Under the pieces are notes generated by a model. That model made no database searches. It worked only from the letters and a program-made list of their open reading frames with translations, and had not been told where the DNA came from. From NCBI RefSeq assembly GCF_014195095.1, contig NZ_JACIBC010000002.1, forward strand, positions 186,001 to 250,000: 64,000 nt of DNA. The letters are read 5' to 3'. Origin of the DNA: Rhizobium sp. BK602 (GTDB taxonomy: Bacteria; Pseudomonadota; Alphaproteobacteria; Rhizobiales; Rhizobiaceae). Positions 1-9,111 of this stretch are shown here, piece after piece (position 1 is the stretch's first letter; the number at the start of each line of letters is the position of its first letter). Both the position numbers and the translations under genes were made by a program.

Positions 1-295
1 CGTATCGAAAGCTCTCGGTCTCCTCCGGATACTCGCCGGAGATCGTGTGGCGGTAGATCGCCGACGGCAGGGCGAGCGACGTGTTGGAGGTGAATTTCGA
101 GGTCGGCATCATCTTGCCGCGCGGCACGCCCGCAAGGTCCGGCGTGATGCATTCTATGTCTTCGATCCCGCGCGCCCGCAGCCATTGCGCCGCTTCCTTC
201 CAATTTGCCACCCCGCGCGCCGATCGCAGACTTGGGGGGACCATGATTTTCGAGACCTGCTTGGAAGCTTTCAGCGGGGCCTTTTTCGCGGGCAT
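1..295 (-). CDS. Glutamine synthetase family protein, 5' part only (gamma-glutamylputrescine synthetase-like)
   Basis: The gene runs off the left edge, so only about the first 98 residues are visible. Reading the minus strand from an ATG at 295 gives MPAKKAPLKA, then a stretch containing GIEDIECITPDLAGVPRGKM and SAIYRHTISGEYPEE. This resembles the N-terminal beta-grasp region of the glutamine synthetase superfamily, especially the gamma-glutamylputrescine/polyamine synthetases. Those enzymes ligate glutamate to a polyamine using ATP in the cytoplasm. A polyamine uptake operon lies 6.7 kb away, which fits such a role but is not proof. The catalytic C-terminal barrel lies outside the window, so substrate cannot be judged. 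An in-frame ATG at 244 is an alternative start. Confidence 0.75.
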   Translation of the reverse strand, partial: MPAKKAPLKASKQVSKIMVPPSLRSARGVANWKEAAQWLRARGIEDIECITPDLAGVPRGKMMPTSKFTSNTSLALPSAIYRHTISGEYPEETESFRY

Positions 296-430
296 AAAAC
301 ACCGTACTTGCGTTGGTCGGAGATTGCATCATAACCGCAGTTTGGCAATTGGCGAGGGGGGAGGCGCCCGGACTTTCGCCATATGATGGAAAATAACAAC
401 GCAGCGCGACGAGCGATAAAGGAATGAAAC

Positions 431-1615
431 GTGGCCGGCAGATATGATGTGATCGTCCTCGGTGCGGGTGCCGCGGGCATGATGTGCGCCATCCGCGCCG
501 GCCAGCGCGGGCGCTCCGTGCTGGTGCTCGATCATGCGGCCGCGCCGGGCGAGAAGATCCGCATTTCCGGCGGCGGCCGCTGCAATTTCACCAATATCCA
601 TGCCGGTCCGAAGAATTTCATCTCCGCCAATCCGCATTTCGCCAAGTCGGCCCTGGCCCGCTTCGCGCCCCGCGATTTCCTCTCCATGGTCGAGAGCCAC
701 GGCATCGCCTGGCATGAGAAGACGCTCGGCCAGCTCTTCTGCGACAACAGCGCCAAGGACATCATCGTCATGCTGACCGACGAGATGCGTTCGGCCGGCG
801 TCGAATTGCGGCTGCGCACGGAAATCAGTGCGGTCGAGCCCGTCATTGGCGGCGGCTATCGTGTTTCCACCTCGGAGGGCACCTTCGAGGCCGCGTCTCT
901 GGTCATCGCCACCGGCGGAAAATCGATCCCGAAGATGGGCGCGACCGGCTTTGCCTATCGGATCGCCGAGCAGTTCGGCCTGCCGCTGGTCGAGACACGC
1001 CCCGGCCTCGTGCCGCTGACGCTCGATCCGCAATTGCTCCAGCGCCTGGCGCCGCTTTCCGGGATTGCCGCGCCGGCTGAAATCCGTCATGGCAAGACGG
1101 CCTTCCGTGAGGCGCTGCTCTTCACCCATCGCGGCCTCAGCGGTCCCGCGATCCTGCAGATTTCCTCCTATTGGCGGGAGGGGGACGAGATCACGGTGGC
1201 GATCGAACCCGATATCGATATTTTCGTCATGCTGAAGACGGCGCGGCAGGCCAATGGCCGGCAATCGGCGCAGACAGCGCTGGCGGATATCCTGCCGAAG
1301 CGGCTGGCGCAGCATTTCGCCGAGAACGAGGGCATGTCGGGCAACATGGCGGACCAAGGCGACAAGCGGCTGCAGCAGCTTGCCGCCGCCGTCCAGGCCT
1401 GGCCGGTCAAGCCGTCCGGCTCGGAAGGCTACCGGACGGCCGAAGTCACGCTTGGGGGCGTCGATACCGCCTGCCTCGATTCGAGGACCATGCAGGTGAA
1501 GACCGTGCCGGGCCTCTTCTTCATCGGCGAATGCGTCGATGTCACGGGCTGGCTCGGCGGCTACAATTTCCAATGGGCCTGGGCTTCCGGCCATGTCGCT
1601 GGCGAGGCGGCCTGA
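431..1615 (+). CDS. BaiN/HI0933-family NAD(P)/FAD-dependent oxidoreductase
   Basis: A 394-residue flavoprotein. The N terminus carries a dinucleotide-binding motif VLGAGAAGMM (about residues 9-18), followed by the family hallmark ISGGGRCNFTN near residues 45-55. The C terminus has FFIGECVDVTGWLGGYNFQ, which closes the FAD site in the HI0933/YhiN group. Length matches the family. The start is a GTG at 431 preceded by AAAGGAATG; no in-frame ATG exists until well inside the nucleotide-binding fold. Family members are soluble cytoplasmic oxidoreductases, mostly of unknown substrate, so no specific reaction is claimed. It is divergent from the glutamine-synthetase-like gene. Confidence 0.9.
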   Translation: MAGRYDVIVLGAGAAGMMCAIRAGQRGRSVLVLDHAAAPGEKIRISGGGRCNFTNIHAGPKNFISANPHFAKSALARFAPRDFLSMVESHGIAWHEKTLGQLFCDNSAKDIIVMLTDEMRSAGVELRLRTEISAVEPVIGGGYRVSTSEGTFEAASLVIATGGKSIPKMGATGFAYRIAEQFGLPLVETRPGLVPLTLDPQLLQRLAPLSGIAAPAEIRHGKTAFREALLFTHRGLSGPAILQISSYWREGDEITVAIEPDIDIFVMLKTARQANGRQSAQTALADILPKRLAQHFAENEGMSGNMADQGDKRLQQLAAAVQAWPVKPSGSEGYRTAEVTLGGVDTACLDSRTMQVKTVPGLFFIGECVDVTGWLGGYNFQWAWASGHVAGEAA

Positions 1616-1685
1616 ATTGAGCTTGCCAATAGACCGCAAAACGGGCAAGAGCATCTCCAGCGCGAAATTACTCGATGGAGCAATC

Positions 1686-2192
1686 ATGACGTTCAAGGCC
1701 CGAATCTTCAGACCGGCAGCACTGTCGGGCATGGTTGCGGCCGTGACGATCGGCATGCTTGCCGTCACCGCATCGGGTGCCGGCGCCGCCTCCGCGCAAT
1801 GCAAAAAGCTCGACCCGAACGGCCAGGATGTGGGCGGCGATACCAATTTCGCCATTGCGATCCGTGATAAGAAGGGCGACGTCGTCAAGAAGATGCTGGC
1901 CTGCGGCGCCAAGCTGGACATGAAGACGACGGAAGGCTGGTATCCGCTGCATACCGCGGCCTATTACGGCCCGGCCGACATGATCGATCTCCTGGTCTCC
2001 AAGGGCGCCGACGTCAACGTGCGCGGCGATTATGACGGCTGGACGCCGTTGCACATGGCGGCCCAGCAGGACGATCCGGCCGTCGTCAAGGCGTTGCTGA
2101 AGGATGGCGCCGACAAGACCATCAAGTCGTCTTCCGGCAAAACCGCCGCCGAAATGGCGACCGATCCCGCAATCGCGGCGCTGCTGAAGTAG
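1686..2192 (+). CDS. Secreted ankyrin-repeat protein
   Basis: Predicted 168-residue protein. The start at 1686 has a GGAG 6-10 bases upstream and gives a signal peptide with a hydrophobic core from about residue 12 to 30 and a likely cleavage after ASA at residue 37. The mature part has ankyrin repeats, clearest at residues 82-114 (EGWYPLHTAAYYG) and 117-147 (DGWTPLHMAAQQDD), preceded by a degenerate one. Ankyrin repeats mediate protein-protein contacts; the signal peptide points to a periplasmic location. Partner unknown. It lies 70 bp after the BaiN-like gene and could be cotranscribed. Cys39 near the cleavage site is not in a proper lipobox. Confidence 0.85.
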   Translation: MTFKARIFRPAALSGMVAAVTIGMLAVTASGAGAASAQCKKLDPNGQDVGGDTNFAIAIRDKKGDVVKKMLACGAKLDMKTTEGWYPLHTAAYYGPADMIDLLVSKGADVNVRGDYDGWTPLHMAAQQDDPAVVKALLKDGADKTIKSSSGKTAAEMATDPAIAALLK

Positions 2193-2362
2193 CGCCCGCT
2201 TCAGTCGCACGGTCTCGGGCCAACGACCGATGGGGTGCGACACTTGCGACTAACCTCTGGTTTTGGCGTTTTCTTTTCCTACATCTTTATTTTCTACATT
2301 GCCTGTTGCCGGGACGGCCTTTTGCCGGTTATCGTATCAGGGTGGAAATGGGATTTAGGCTC

Positions 2363-2506
2363 ATGAACAAAACACAACGTCGTGCACGTGCCATTGCAAT
2401 TGCTCAGACCCGTGACAACGCCAGGCTGGTAGCCGTCAGGCTGCTGATGCTCGCAACCGGCGCCACGGCTGCCTGCATTGCCTACGTTGCGGTGCGCGGC
2501 TTCTGA
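2363..2506 (+). CDS. Small hypothetical membrane protein
   Basis: A 47-residue open frame starting MNKTQRRARAIAIAQ. The first half is basic; the second half (about residues 24-44, VRLLMLATGATAACIAYVAV) is one hydrophobic segment, so an inner-membrane single-span peptide with a cytoplasmic basic N terminus is the simplest reading. A purine-rich stretch precedes the ATG. I do not recognise a family. The frame stays open upstream to 2306, but the ATG at 2363 gives the more compact protein. Modest confidence because of its size. Confidence 0.45.
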   Translation: MNKTQRRARAIAIAQTRDNARLVAVRLLMLATGATAACIAYVAVRGF

Positions 2507-2835
2507 GTATCGGCATAACTCGCCGCTATGTTGGCGACTGATCTGCGCCTTGGCGCCACGCTTTATTTCGGCTGACCTTTCTATCGGCTGTTTTCTCGCG
2601 CTTACCGTGTGCCAAGTGATTCGTTTGCGCCCCTTATCTGAAAATTAATCTCTCACACCCACAATCCCAGCAGATTTTCCGGGGCGTGCTTCCACATGGT
2701 GGAGCCGAAGCAATGATTGCCTCCTGACGCTGCTCAGGTCCCCGCCTGCGAACATCTCAAGATTTGATGATTGTGCATCCGGCCAGCGCCGCGCGGCGCC
2801 GGCGGGGGAGCGGTGTATGAGAGGCCAGCGCCACG
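2507..2835. other. Intergenic leader before the chemoreceptor gene
   Basis: These 329 bases hold no convincing gene. They contain an AT-richer stretch near 2640-2655 that could include the promoter, and a perfect 14-base GC palindrome GCGCCGCGCGGCGC at 2786-2799, about 36 bases before the chemoreceptor ATG. It would form a stable hairpin in the 5' untranslated RNA. Confidence 0.4.
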
Positions 2836-5379
2836 ATGTTCATTGACAAGATCCTGTCCCGTTTCAAGATCAAGACGAAAGTCCTGATCTTCGTCCTGCC
2901 GTTTGTCATCAGCATTTCCGCCGTCGGCCTCACCGGTCTCTATGCATCCGGCCTGCTGCAAGGGCGCATGGAAATCTCCAACAGCGTGCTGCAGTCCTTG
3001 ACTGGCTTCAAGAATCTCTACGCGTCGATGGACGACTTCCTGCGCATCACCAATGCCGAGCAGCGCGACAAGCTGTATGCGGACATCAAGTCGCAGCAGG
3101 GCGTTCTCGGCTCGACGCTCGGCCAGCTCGACAAGGATGCGGACGGCCGCGATAACCTGTCGGATGCGACGGCCAAGACCGCCGACATGTCCAATCTGGT
3201 TGCCAAGCTCTGGACGCTGCATGAGCAGGAAGTCGATGTCCGCAAGGGGATCGACGATGCTCAGAAGGCGCTGATCAAAACTCGTTTCAACGTCGATTTC
3301 AGCGGTCAGCAGCTCGAAGACCAGATGCGCCAGGACCAGGCCGCCGCAACCGCGACGCTGCGGTCCGCCGACCGGCTGCTGAAGGGCGGCGATCTGCTCG
3401 TTTCCGTTGCCGAGGATTTCAACAAGGCCGCGACGCCGGCCGACAAGATGAAGCTGCTCAAGGACCGTTTGCCGGATCTTGCCAAGGCGCAGCGTTCGAT
3501 CGACCTTGCCCTCCCGCAGAACCAGAAGAGTGTCGTGCAGTCCCTGGTCGGCACCATTAAGGATCTCGGCACCTTTGCCGACAGCACCGACGTCCCGACC
3601 GATGACACCATCGCCAGCGTCGGCCGGCTTCTCTCGCGCTTCCGCCAGACCTCGACCTATACGCAGTTGGCCGCGACGCAGATGATGCGTCAGGCGACCA
3701 CGACCTTCGTCGAACTCGACGCCAAGGTCGTTCAGACCAACTCGGTTCTTCAGGATACCCGACGTCTCCAGGGCGCGATCTACTCGCTGCAGCTCGTGCT
3801 TGGCGAGTTCCTGGGCAATACCAGCAAGGACAATCTCGCTCGCCTGCGGCAGGAAGTCTTCAAGTTGCGCGGCACGCTCGACACGCTGAAGCAAAGCGCC
3901 AGGGGCATGGATTTCATCAACGGCATCGACGCCGGCATCCGCCCCGCCATCAAGTCGGTCGAGGACGGCGGTGATCAGCTGGTCAACACGACAGCCCAGC
4001 GCATCACGGAATATGCCGCCGCGCGCCAGCAGCTCGATCAGATCTGGGGCCAGCTCACGGCCTTTGCCGAAACGCAGAAGCAGAGCGCCGGCACGGAACG
4101 CAATCAGGCGAACTACATCTCGATCCTCGCCACCATCCTCGGCATCATTCTCTCCGTTGCCGGCGGCATTGCCCTGGTCCTGACCCTGCAGCGCCCGATC
4201 GGCCAGATCACCGCCGCCATGCGCCGCATTGCCGACGGCATGCTGGAGACGTCGATCTCCGGCGAACAGCGCCATGACGAAATCGGCGACATGGCCCGCG
4301 CGCTCGGCATCTTCAAGGAAAACGCGATCTCGAAGATCCGCATCGAGGAGCAGAGCGACGAGGAACGCGCCGCCGCCGAGCACGAGCGCCAGCGCAACGA
4401 TGCCGAAAAGCGCGAGCTCGACCGCCAGATCGACTTCGCCGTCAGCGAGCTTGCCGCCGGCCTGGAGCGCCTGGCGCAGGGGGACATCTCCTCGACGATC
4501 GAGACGCCCTTCATCGGCCGTCTCGAACAGCTCCGCCAGGATTTCAACAGCTCGCTGTCGCGCCTGCAGCAGACGCTCAGCCAGGTGCGCGACAATGTCG
4601 AGATGATCCAGACCAACGGCAACCAGATGGCGGCCTCCGCCGAGGACCTGTCGAAGCGTACCGAACAGCAGGCGGCCTCGCTCGAACAGACGGCAGCCGC
4701 CGTCGACGAGATCACCGTCACGGTCCGCTCCTCCGCCGAGCGCGCCAAGGACGCCGATGCGATCGTGCGCGAGGCCAAGCGCAGCGCCGATGACAGCTCC
4801 GTCGTCGTCGGCAACGCCATCGACGCCATGGGGCGCATCGAGGATGCCGCACGCCAGATCGAGCAGATCATCGGCGTCATCGACGAGATCGCCTTCCAGA
4901 CCAATCTCCTCGCGCTGAACGCCGGCATCGAGGCTGCCCGCGCCGGCGATGCCGGCAAGGGCTTCGCGGTCGTCGCCATGGAAGTGCGCGAACTGGCGCA
5001 GCGCTCCGCCGCTGCCGCCAAGGAGATCAAGGGGCTGATCAACAAATCGACCCAGGAGGTCAATTCCGGTTCGCAATCCGTGCAGCAGGCCGGCTCGGTG
5101 CTGGCCCAGATCAGCAGCCAGATCGTCACCATCAGCCAGCATGTTGAAATGATCGCCCGCGCCAGCCACGATCAGGCAAGCGCGCTGCAGGAAGTCAACG
5201 CCTCCGTCAATCACATGGACCAGATGACGCAGCAGAACGCCGCCATGGTCGAGGAGACCACGGCGGCCAGCCGCGAACTCGCCTCCGAGGCGGACGCGCT
5301 GCTGTACCTCATCCAGCAGTTCAAGATCGAAAGCGGCCAGGGGCAGGCCGTGAACTACATGCGCGCCGACGCCGCCTGA
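2836..5379 (+). CDS. Methyl-accepting chemotaxis protein
   Basis: An 847-residue transmembrane chemoreceptor. TM1 is at about residues 17-39 ([19 protein letters not shown]) and TM2 at about 426-450, enclosing an unusually large periplasmic region of nearly 390 residues, largely helical in character. A HAMP domain follows TM2 (about 450-503), with a second HAMP-like segment near 530-580. The cytoplasmic signalling hairpin contains the near-invariant tip [20 protein letters not shown] (about 681-700), where CheA and CheW bind, and Gln/Glu-rich methylation helices such as [16 protein letters not shown] near 609. There is no C-terminal CheR-docking pentapeptide. The ligand cannot be deduced. It stands alone, away from any visible che operon, and ends in a strong terminator. 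Confidence 0.96.
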   Translation: MFIDKILSRFKIKTKVLIFVLPFVISISAVGLTGLYASGLLQGRMEISNSVLQSLTGFKNLYASMDDFLRITNAEQRDKLYADIKSQQGVLGSTLGQLDKDADGRDNLSDATAKTADMSNLVAKLWTLHEQEVDVRKGIDDAQKALIKTRFNVDFSGQQLEDQMRQDQAAATATLRSADRLLKGGDLLVSVAEDFNKAATPADKMKLLKDRLPDLAKAQRSIDLALPQNQKSVVQSLVGTIKDLGTFADSTDVPTDDTIASVGRLLSRFRQTSTYTQLAATQMMRQATTTFVELDAKVVQTNSVLQDTRRLQGAIYSLQLVLGEFLGNTSKDNLARLRQEVFKLRGTLDTLKQSARGMDFINGIDAGIRPAIKSVEDGGDQLVNTTAQRITEYAAARQQLDQIWGQLTAFAETQKQSAGTERNQANYISILATILGIILSVAGGIALVLTLQRPIGQITAAMRRIADGMLETSISGEQRHDEIGDMARALGIFKENAISKIRIEEQSDEERAAAEHERQRNDAEKRELDRQIDFAVSELAAGLERLAQGDISSTIETPFIGRLEQLRQDFNSSLSRLQQTLSQVRDNVEMIQTNGNQMAASAEDLSKRTEQQAASLEQTAAAVDEITVTVRSSAERAKDADAIVREAKRSADDSSVVVGNAIDAMGRIEDAARQIEQIIGVIDEIAFQTNLLALNAGIEAARAGDAGKGFAVVAMEVRELAQRSAAAAKEIKGLINKSTQEVNSGSQSVQQAGSVLAQISSQIVTISQHVEMIARASHDQASALQEVNASVNHMDQMTQQNAAMVEETTAASRELASEADALLYLIQQFKIESGQGQAVNYMRADAA

Positions 5380-5609
5380 GCGCGGCAATCGCCACCGTCG
5401 CAGGCGGATCGGCCGATCTCCGGCCGGTCCGCCTTTTTCGTCTTCAGCCATGCATGCGTCCGGTCGAGCAGGTCTCCGAGCCAGGTGAACAGCACCGGAG
5501 GCTCATGGCCGTAATGCTGGTAGAAGGCATCGTCGTCGCGGCGCCATTGCTCCTGCAATGTCTTGTTCCGCAATTCGACGATCTTGGCCAAGGCGATGCT
5601 GTCCATCAT
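5355..5609 (-). CDS. Small hypothetical protein, convergent with the chemoreceptor gene
   Basis: An 84-residue protein starting [20 protein letters not shown]; charged and helical at the N terminus, with a central [20 protein letters not shown] stretch. I do not recognise a named family. ATG 5609 is chosen because GGAG lies 7 bases upstream; ATG 5606 is an alternative. The gene is divergent from the LysR gene at 5698, an arrangement often seen with LysR targets. Its last 25 bases overlap the end of the chemoreceptor gene, and its C-terminal codons run straight through the chemoreceptor terminator, so the last 25-30 residues may be poorly conserved. Confidence 0.6.
   Translation of the reverse strand: MMDSIALAKIVELRNKTLQEQWRRDDDAFYQHYGHEPPVLFTWLGDLLDRTHAWLKTKKADRPEIGRSACDGGDCRAQAASARM
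5403..5438 (+). terminator. Rho-independent terminator of the chemoreceptor gene
   Basis: A 13-bp stem, GGCGGATCGGCCG against CGGCCGGTCCGCC with one G-U pair and a 5-base loop, followed by TTTTT. It begins 24 bases after the chemoreceptor stop codon and lies inside the coding sequence of the opposite-strand gene. Confidence 0.85.
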
Positions 5610-5697
5610 GGGAAATCTCCATATTGAGAGGCATCCCTTCAATTACACACAGAAATTTTCTTTATATACAGCCGTTTTCGCCCTATGTTTTTCAATT

Positions 5698-6570
5698 ATG
5701 AAAAACGCCACCTGGGATGCCTATCAGCTTTTCATCGACGTTGCCCGTGGCGGCGGGCTGACGGGGGCTGCCGCGTCGAGCGGTTTGAGCCCGGCCACGA
5801 TCGGCCGGCGCATGCTGGAGCTGGAGGGTCAGATCGGCCGCCCGCTCTTCCAGCGCAGCCAGACGGGCTATGCGCTGACCGGCGATGGCCAGGCGCTGTT
5901 CGATCAGCTGCTGGAGATGGAGGCGGCGGCGCGCAAGGTGGATAGCTGGCAGCGCGACGCGCAGGGAGCGGCCATCGTCCGGATCACCGCCGGCACCTGG
6001 GTCGGCTGGCTGCTCAGCCAGAACATGCCGTCTATCTGCTCCGAGCGGGACGGCTTTCGGATCGATCTGCATCTGGCCGAGCGCCGCGCCAGCCTCGCCC
6101 ATCGCGAAAGCGATATCGGCATCCGCGCCTTCGAGCCGGAGGAGGCCAATCTCGCGGCCATCAAGACCGGCGATGTCGCCTACGCCGCCTATCAGGCCCG
6201 CAACATGCGCTTCTCCGGCCCGAGGCGCTGGATCGCCGTTGCCGAGGAGGAGGCGATTTCCGCCTATCTGCGCTGGCCGCATCAGAACGAGCGCGACGCG
6301 ATCGCGGTGACGGTGAGCCGGCCGCGGTCGCTCCACGATCTTGTCCTTGCCGGATCGGGCATTGCCGTTCTCCCTTGCTTCGTTGGCGATCTGGAGCCTC
6401 GGCTGGAGCGGGTCGGCGAGGACATCGCCGCGCTGCGCCACGGGCAGTGGATCGTCATGAACGATATCGACCGTCATCGCCGCGAGATCCGCACCGTGGT
6501 CGACCGCATGGCCCGGCTGCTGAAGAGCCATGCCGACCTCTTTGCCGGCAATCGCCCGACCTATGCCTAA
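5698..6570 (+). CDS. LysR-family transcriptional regulator
   Basis: A 290-residue protein. The N-terminal winged helix-turn-helix spans about residues 5-65, with GGLTGAAASSGLSPATIGRR as the recognition region followed by the dimerisation linker. The rest is the periplasmic-binding-protein-like effector domain, ending in a pattern typical of LysR proteins (SGIAVLPCFVGDLEP). The start ATG at 5698 follows an AT-rich divergent promoter region shared with the small gene at 5609. It lies 180 bases upstream of the polyamine-binding protein gene in the same direction, so it may control that operon or its divergent neighbour; neither is shown by sequence. Confidence 0.92.
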   Translation: MKNATWDAYQLFIDVARGGGLTGAAASSGLSPATIGRRMLELEGQIGRPLFQRSQTGYALTGDGQALFDQLLEMEAAARKVDSWQRDAQGAAIVRITAGTWVGWLLSQNMPSICSERDGFRIDLHLAERRASLAHRESDIGIRAFEPEEANLAAIKTGDVAYAAYQARNMRFSGPRRWIAVAEEEAISAYLRWPHQNERDAIAVTVSRPRSLHDLVLAGSGIAVLPCFVGDLEPRLERVGEDIAALRHGQWIVMNDIDRHRREIRTVVDRMARLLKSHADLFAGNRPTYA

Positions 6571-6659
6571 AGGGGCTTATGTCTGAAGGGGCCGTAGCTT
6601 GGGGATCGAACGCCCCGTCCGCTAAATCCGTGAAAGCTCAGGGTGGCTTGCTTTTCCCC

Positions 6660-6688
6660 CTTGTGGCCTTTCGGATTCCTTTCTAGTC
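6660..6688 (+). promoter_or_regulatory. Candidate sigma-70 promoter of the pot operon
   Basis: CTTGTG at 6660-6665, a 17-base spacer, then CTAGTC at 6683-6688, resembling the alphaproteobacterial CTTGAC-N17-CTATAT pattern. It is 62 bases upstream of the potF start. Assigned by eye. Confidence 0.4.
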
Positions 6689-6749
6689 TGGCGGGAAAAA
6701 CAGAGGGTTGGGTGTCGCCACGATGCCCTTGAACAAAACAGGAGAGACT

Positions 6750-7847
6750 ATGAAGTCCATCTTCGCACGATTAGCGGCAACCGCATTCGCGGCTGTCTCG
6801 CTGGTGACGGCCGCCCAGGCGGAAGACAAGGTCGTCAATGTCTACAACTGGTCGGATTACATCGATAATTCGATCCTCGACGACTTCACCAAGGAAACCG
6901 GCATCAAGGTCGTCTACGATACGTTCGACCAGAACGAGACGCTGGAGACCAAGCTGCTCGCGGGCAAGACCGGCTACGACGTCGTCGTGCCGACCGCCTA
7001 TTTCCTGCAGCGACAGATCAAGGCCGGCGTCTTCCAGAAGCTGGACAAGTCCAAGCTGCCGAACATCTCCAACATGTGGGACACGGTACAGCAGCGCATC
7101 GCCACCTACGATCCCGGCAACAAATACGCCGTCGACTATATGTGGGGCACCACTGGCGTCGGCTACAATGTCGACAAGGTGAAGCAGATCCTCGGCACCG
7201 ACGAGGCGCCGGATATCAACGTGATCTTCGATCCGGCGCTGGCCGCCAAGTTCAAGGATTGCGGCATCTACGTGCTCGATTCGCCCACCGACGTCATCCC
7301 CGCGGCACTGCGCTATCTCGGCCTCGATCCGAACTCCACCAAGCCGGAGGATTTCAAGAAGGCGGAAGAACTGCTGACGGCTACCCGCGCGAATATCCGC
7401 AAATTCCATTCGTCCGAATATATCAACGCGCTCGCCAATGGCGATATCTGCATTGCCTTCGGCTATTCCGGCGACGTGCTGCAGGCACGCAATCGCGCCA
7501 CCGAGGCCAAGAACGGCGTCAATATCAGCTATTCGATCCCGAAGAAGGGCGCGCAGATGTGGTTCGACGTGATGGCGATCCCGGCCGATGCGCCCCATGT
7601 CGAAGAGGCACACGTCTTCCTCAACTACATGATGAAGCCGGAAGTCATCGCCAAGGCCAGCAACTTCACCGCTTACGCCAACGGCAACAAGGCGTCGCAG
7701 CAGTTCGTGAGCAAGGAAGTGCTGGAAGACCCGTCGGTCTATCCGACGGAAGAGGTCACGAAGAACCTGTACACCTTGAAGCCGTGGGATCCGAAAACGC
7801 AGCGCGTGGCGACGCGCCTGTGGACGAAGGTCACCACTGGCCAATAA
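6750..7847 (+). CDS. potF: Polyamine ABC transporter periplasmic binding protein
   Basis: A 365-residue solute-binding protein with a signal peptide cleaved after about Ala24 (VTAAQA before EDK). The mature N terminus VVNVYNWSDYID is the signature of PotD/PotF proteins, which bind putrescine or spermidine in the periplasm. PTAYFLQRQIKAGVFQKLDK and GTTGVGYNVDKVK are further family motifs. A Shine-Dalgarno AGGAGAG sits directly before ATG 6750. It is the first gene of a potFGHI-type set and is separated from the ATPase gene by a terminator-like hairpin, which should make binding protein more abundant than transporter. Putrescine rather than spermidine is inferred from overall PotF resemblance only. 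Confidence 0.93.
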   Translation: MKSIFARLAATAFAAVSLVTAAQAEDKVVNVYNWSDYIDNSILDDFTKETGIKVVYDTFDQNETLETKLLAGKTGYDVVVPTAYFLQRQIKAGVFQKLDKSKLPNISNMWDTVQQRIATYDPGNKYAVDYMWGTTGVGYNVDKVKQILGTDEAPDINVIFDPALAAKFKDCGIYVLDSPTDVIPAALRYLGLDPNSTKPEDFKKAEELLTATRANIRKFHSSEYINALANGDICIAFGYSGDVLQARNRATEAKNGVNISYSIPKKGAQMWFDVMAIPADAPHVEEAHVFLNYMMKPEVIAKASNFTAYANGNKASQQFVSKEVLEDPSVYPTEEVTKNLYTLKPWDPKTQRVATRLWTKVTTGQ

Positions 7848-7856
7848 TTCAAAAGC

Positions 7857-7886
7857 AGGCCCGGACGGCAACGTCCGGGCCTTTTT
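7857..7886 (+). terminator. Terminator/attenuator between potF and potG
   Basis: A perfect 11-bp stem AGGCCCGGACG/CGTCCGGGCCT with a GCAA tetraloop followed by TTTT. It starts 10 bases after the potF stop and is expected to cut readthrough into potGHI. Confidence 0.88.
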
Positions 7887-7914
7887 CTGACAGCACCGCG
7901 TAAAGATCAGGACC

Positions 7915-7940
7915 GCGCCGGGGTGGGGAAGAGCCGGCGC
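7915..7940 (+). other. Second intercistronic hairpin, potF-potG
   Basis: GCGCCGG and CCGGCGC form a perfect 7-bp stem with a 12-base loop, about 27 bases before the potG start. It has no T-run, so it may be an RNA-stability or processing structure rather than a terminator. Confidence 0.45.
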
Positions 7941-7966
7941 AGTGTCCTTTCATTTGGGGATTGATG

Positions 7967-9109
7967 ATGAAGTCTCTCGGGAATATCCGGCGTTCCTTTG
8001 CTCCTTGGACCGACCCTTCGGCAAAACCGTACATTTCCTTCAAGAACGTCACGAAGAAGTTCGGCGATTTCACCGCCGTCGACAATCTTTCACTGGATAT
8101 CTACAACCGGGAATTCTTTGCCCTGCTTGGCGCCTCCGGCTGCGGCAAGTCGACGCTGCTGCGCATGCTGGCGGGCTTCGAGCAGCCGACGACGGGCGAG
8201 ATCGTCCTCGATGGCCAGAACCTTGCCGGCACGCCGCCCTATCGCCGCCCTGTCAACATGATGTTCCAGTCCTATGCGCTCTTCCCGCATATGACCGTGG
8301 AAAAGAACATCGCCTTCGGGCTGCGCCAGGACAGCATGCCGAAGGCCGAGATCGCCGAGCGCGTTGCGCAGATGCTGAAGCTGGTCAAGCTGGAGCAATT
8401 CGCCAAGCGCAAACCCCACCAGCTTTCCGGCGGCCAGCGCCAGCGCGTGGCGCTGGCCCGCTCGCTCGCCAAGCGACCGAAGGTGCTGCTGCTCGACGAG
8501 CCGCTCGGCGCGCTCGACAAGAAGCTGCGCGAGGAGACCCAGTTCGAGCTGATGGACCTGCAGCAGAGCCTCGGCCTCACCTTCGTCGTCGTCACCCACG
8601 ACCAGGAGGAGGCGATGACCATGGCCGACCGCATCGCCGTCATGAGCCACGGCAAGGTGGTGCAGGTGGCGACGCCGGCGGAGATTTACGAGGCTCCCAA
8701 TTCCCGCTTCGTCGCCGACTTCATCGGCGATGTGAACATTCTCGAGGGCAATGTCTCCTCGGCCCGCTCGGGGATCATCGAGATCGCGGTCGATCCGTCC
8801 CTCACGCTGCGCACCGCATCTGGCGACACCCCGGCGGAGGGGAGCCGCGCCAGCCTCGCCATTCGGCCGGAAAAGCTCAGGGTCACGCCGCGCCCACCGG
8901 CCAATGCCTCGGTCAATGCAGCCGAAGGCGAAATCTGGGATATCGCCTATCTCGGCGACATGACCGTCTTCCATGTGAAGCTAAAGACCGGCCAGGTGGT
9001 CAAGGCTTCGTCGCTGAACGCGGTCCGGGCGGTCGAGGAGCCGTTTTCCTACGATCAGAACGTCTGGGTGTCGTTCGACGAAAATGCCGGCGTGCTGCTG
9101 AAGGATTGA
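7967..9109 (+). CDS. potG: Polyamine ABC transporter ATP-binding protein
   Basis: A 380-residue ATPase subunit. Walker A GASGCGKST (about residues 55-63), the Q-loop MFQSYALFPHMT, ABC signature LSGGQRQR (153-160), Walker B VLLLDEP (173-179) and the H-loop VVVTHDQEEAM are all intact. A C-terminal TOBE-type regulatory region follows from about residue 290. It energises polyamine import through PotH and PotI at the cytoplasmic face. ATG 7967 is chosen because GGGG lies 7 bases upstream; ATG 7964 and TTG 7961 are in frame. It precedes potH by only 2 bases. Confidence 0.93.
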   Translation: MKSLGNIRRSFAPWTDPSAKPYISFKNVTKKFGDFTAVDNLSLDIYNREFFALLGASGCGKSTLLRMLAGFEQPTTGEIVLDGQNLAGTPPYRRPVNMMFQSYALFPHMTVEKNIAFGLRQDSMPKAEIAERVAQMLKLVKLEQFAKRKPHQLSGGQRQRVALARSLAKRPKVLLLDEPLGALDKKLREETQFELMDLQQSLGLTFVVVTHDQEEAMTMADRIAVMSHGKVVQVATPAEIYEAPNSRFVADFIGDVNILEGNVSSARSGIIEIAVDPSLTLRTASGDTPAEGSRASLAIRPEKLRVTPRPPANASVNAAEGEIWDIAYLGDMTVFHVKLKTGQVVKASSLNAVRAVEEPFSYDQNVWVSFDENAGVLLKD

Positions 9110-9111
9110 TC

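Noticed and set aside
2734..5451. A 905-codon open frame on the minus strand opposite the chemoreceptor gene
   Set aside because: It is a by-product of the strong third-position GC bias of the real gene: composition is low-complexity (Leu/Gly/Asp/Arg), with no recognisable domain and no ribosome site.
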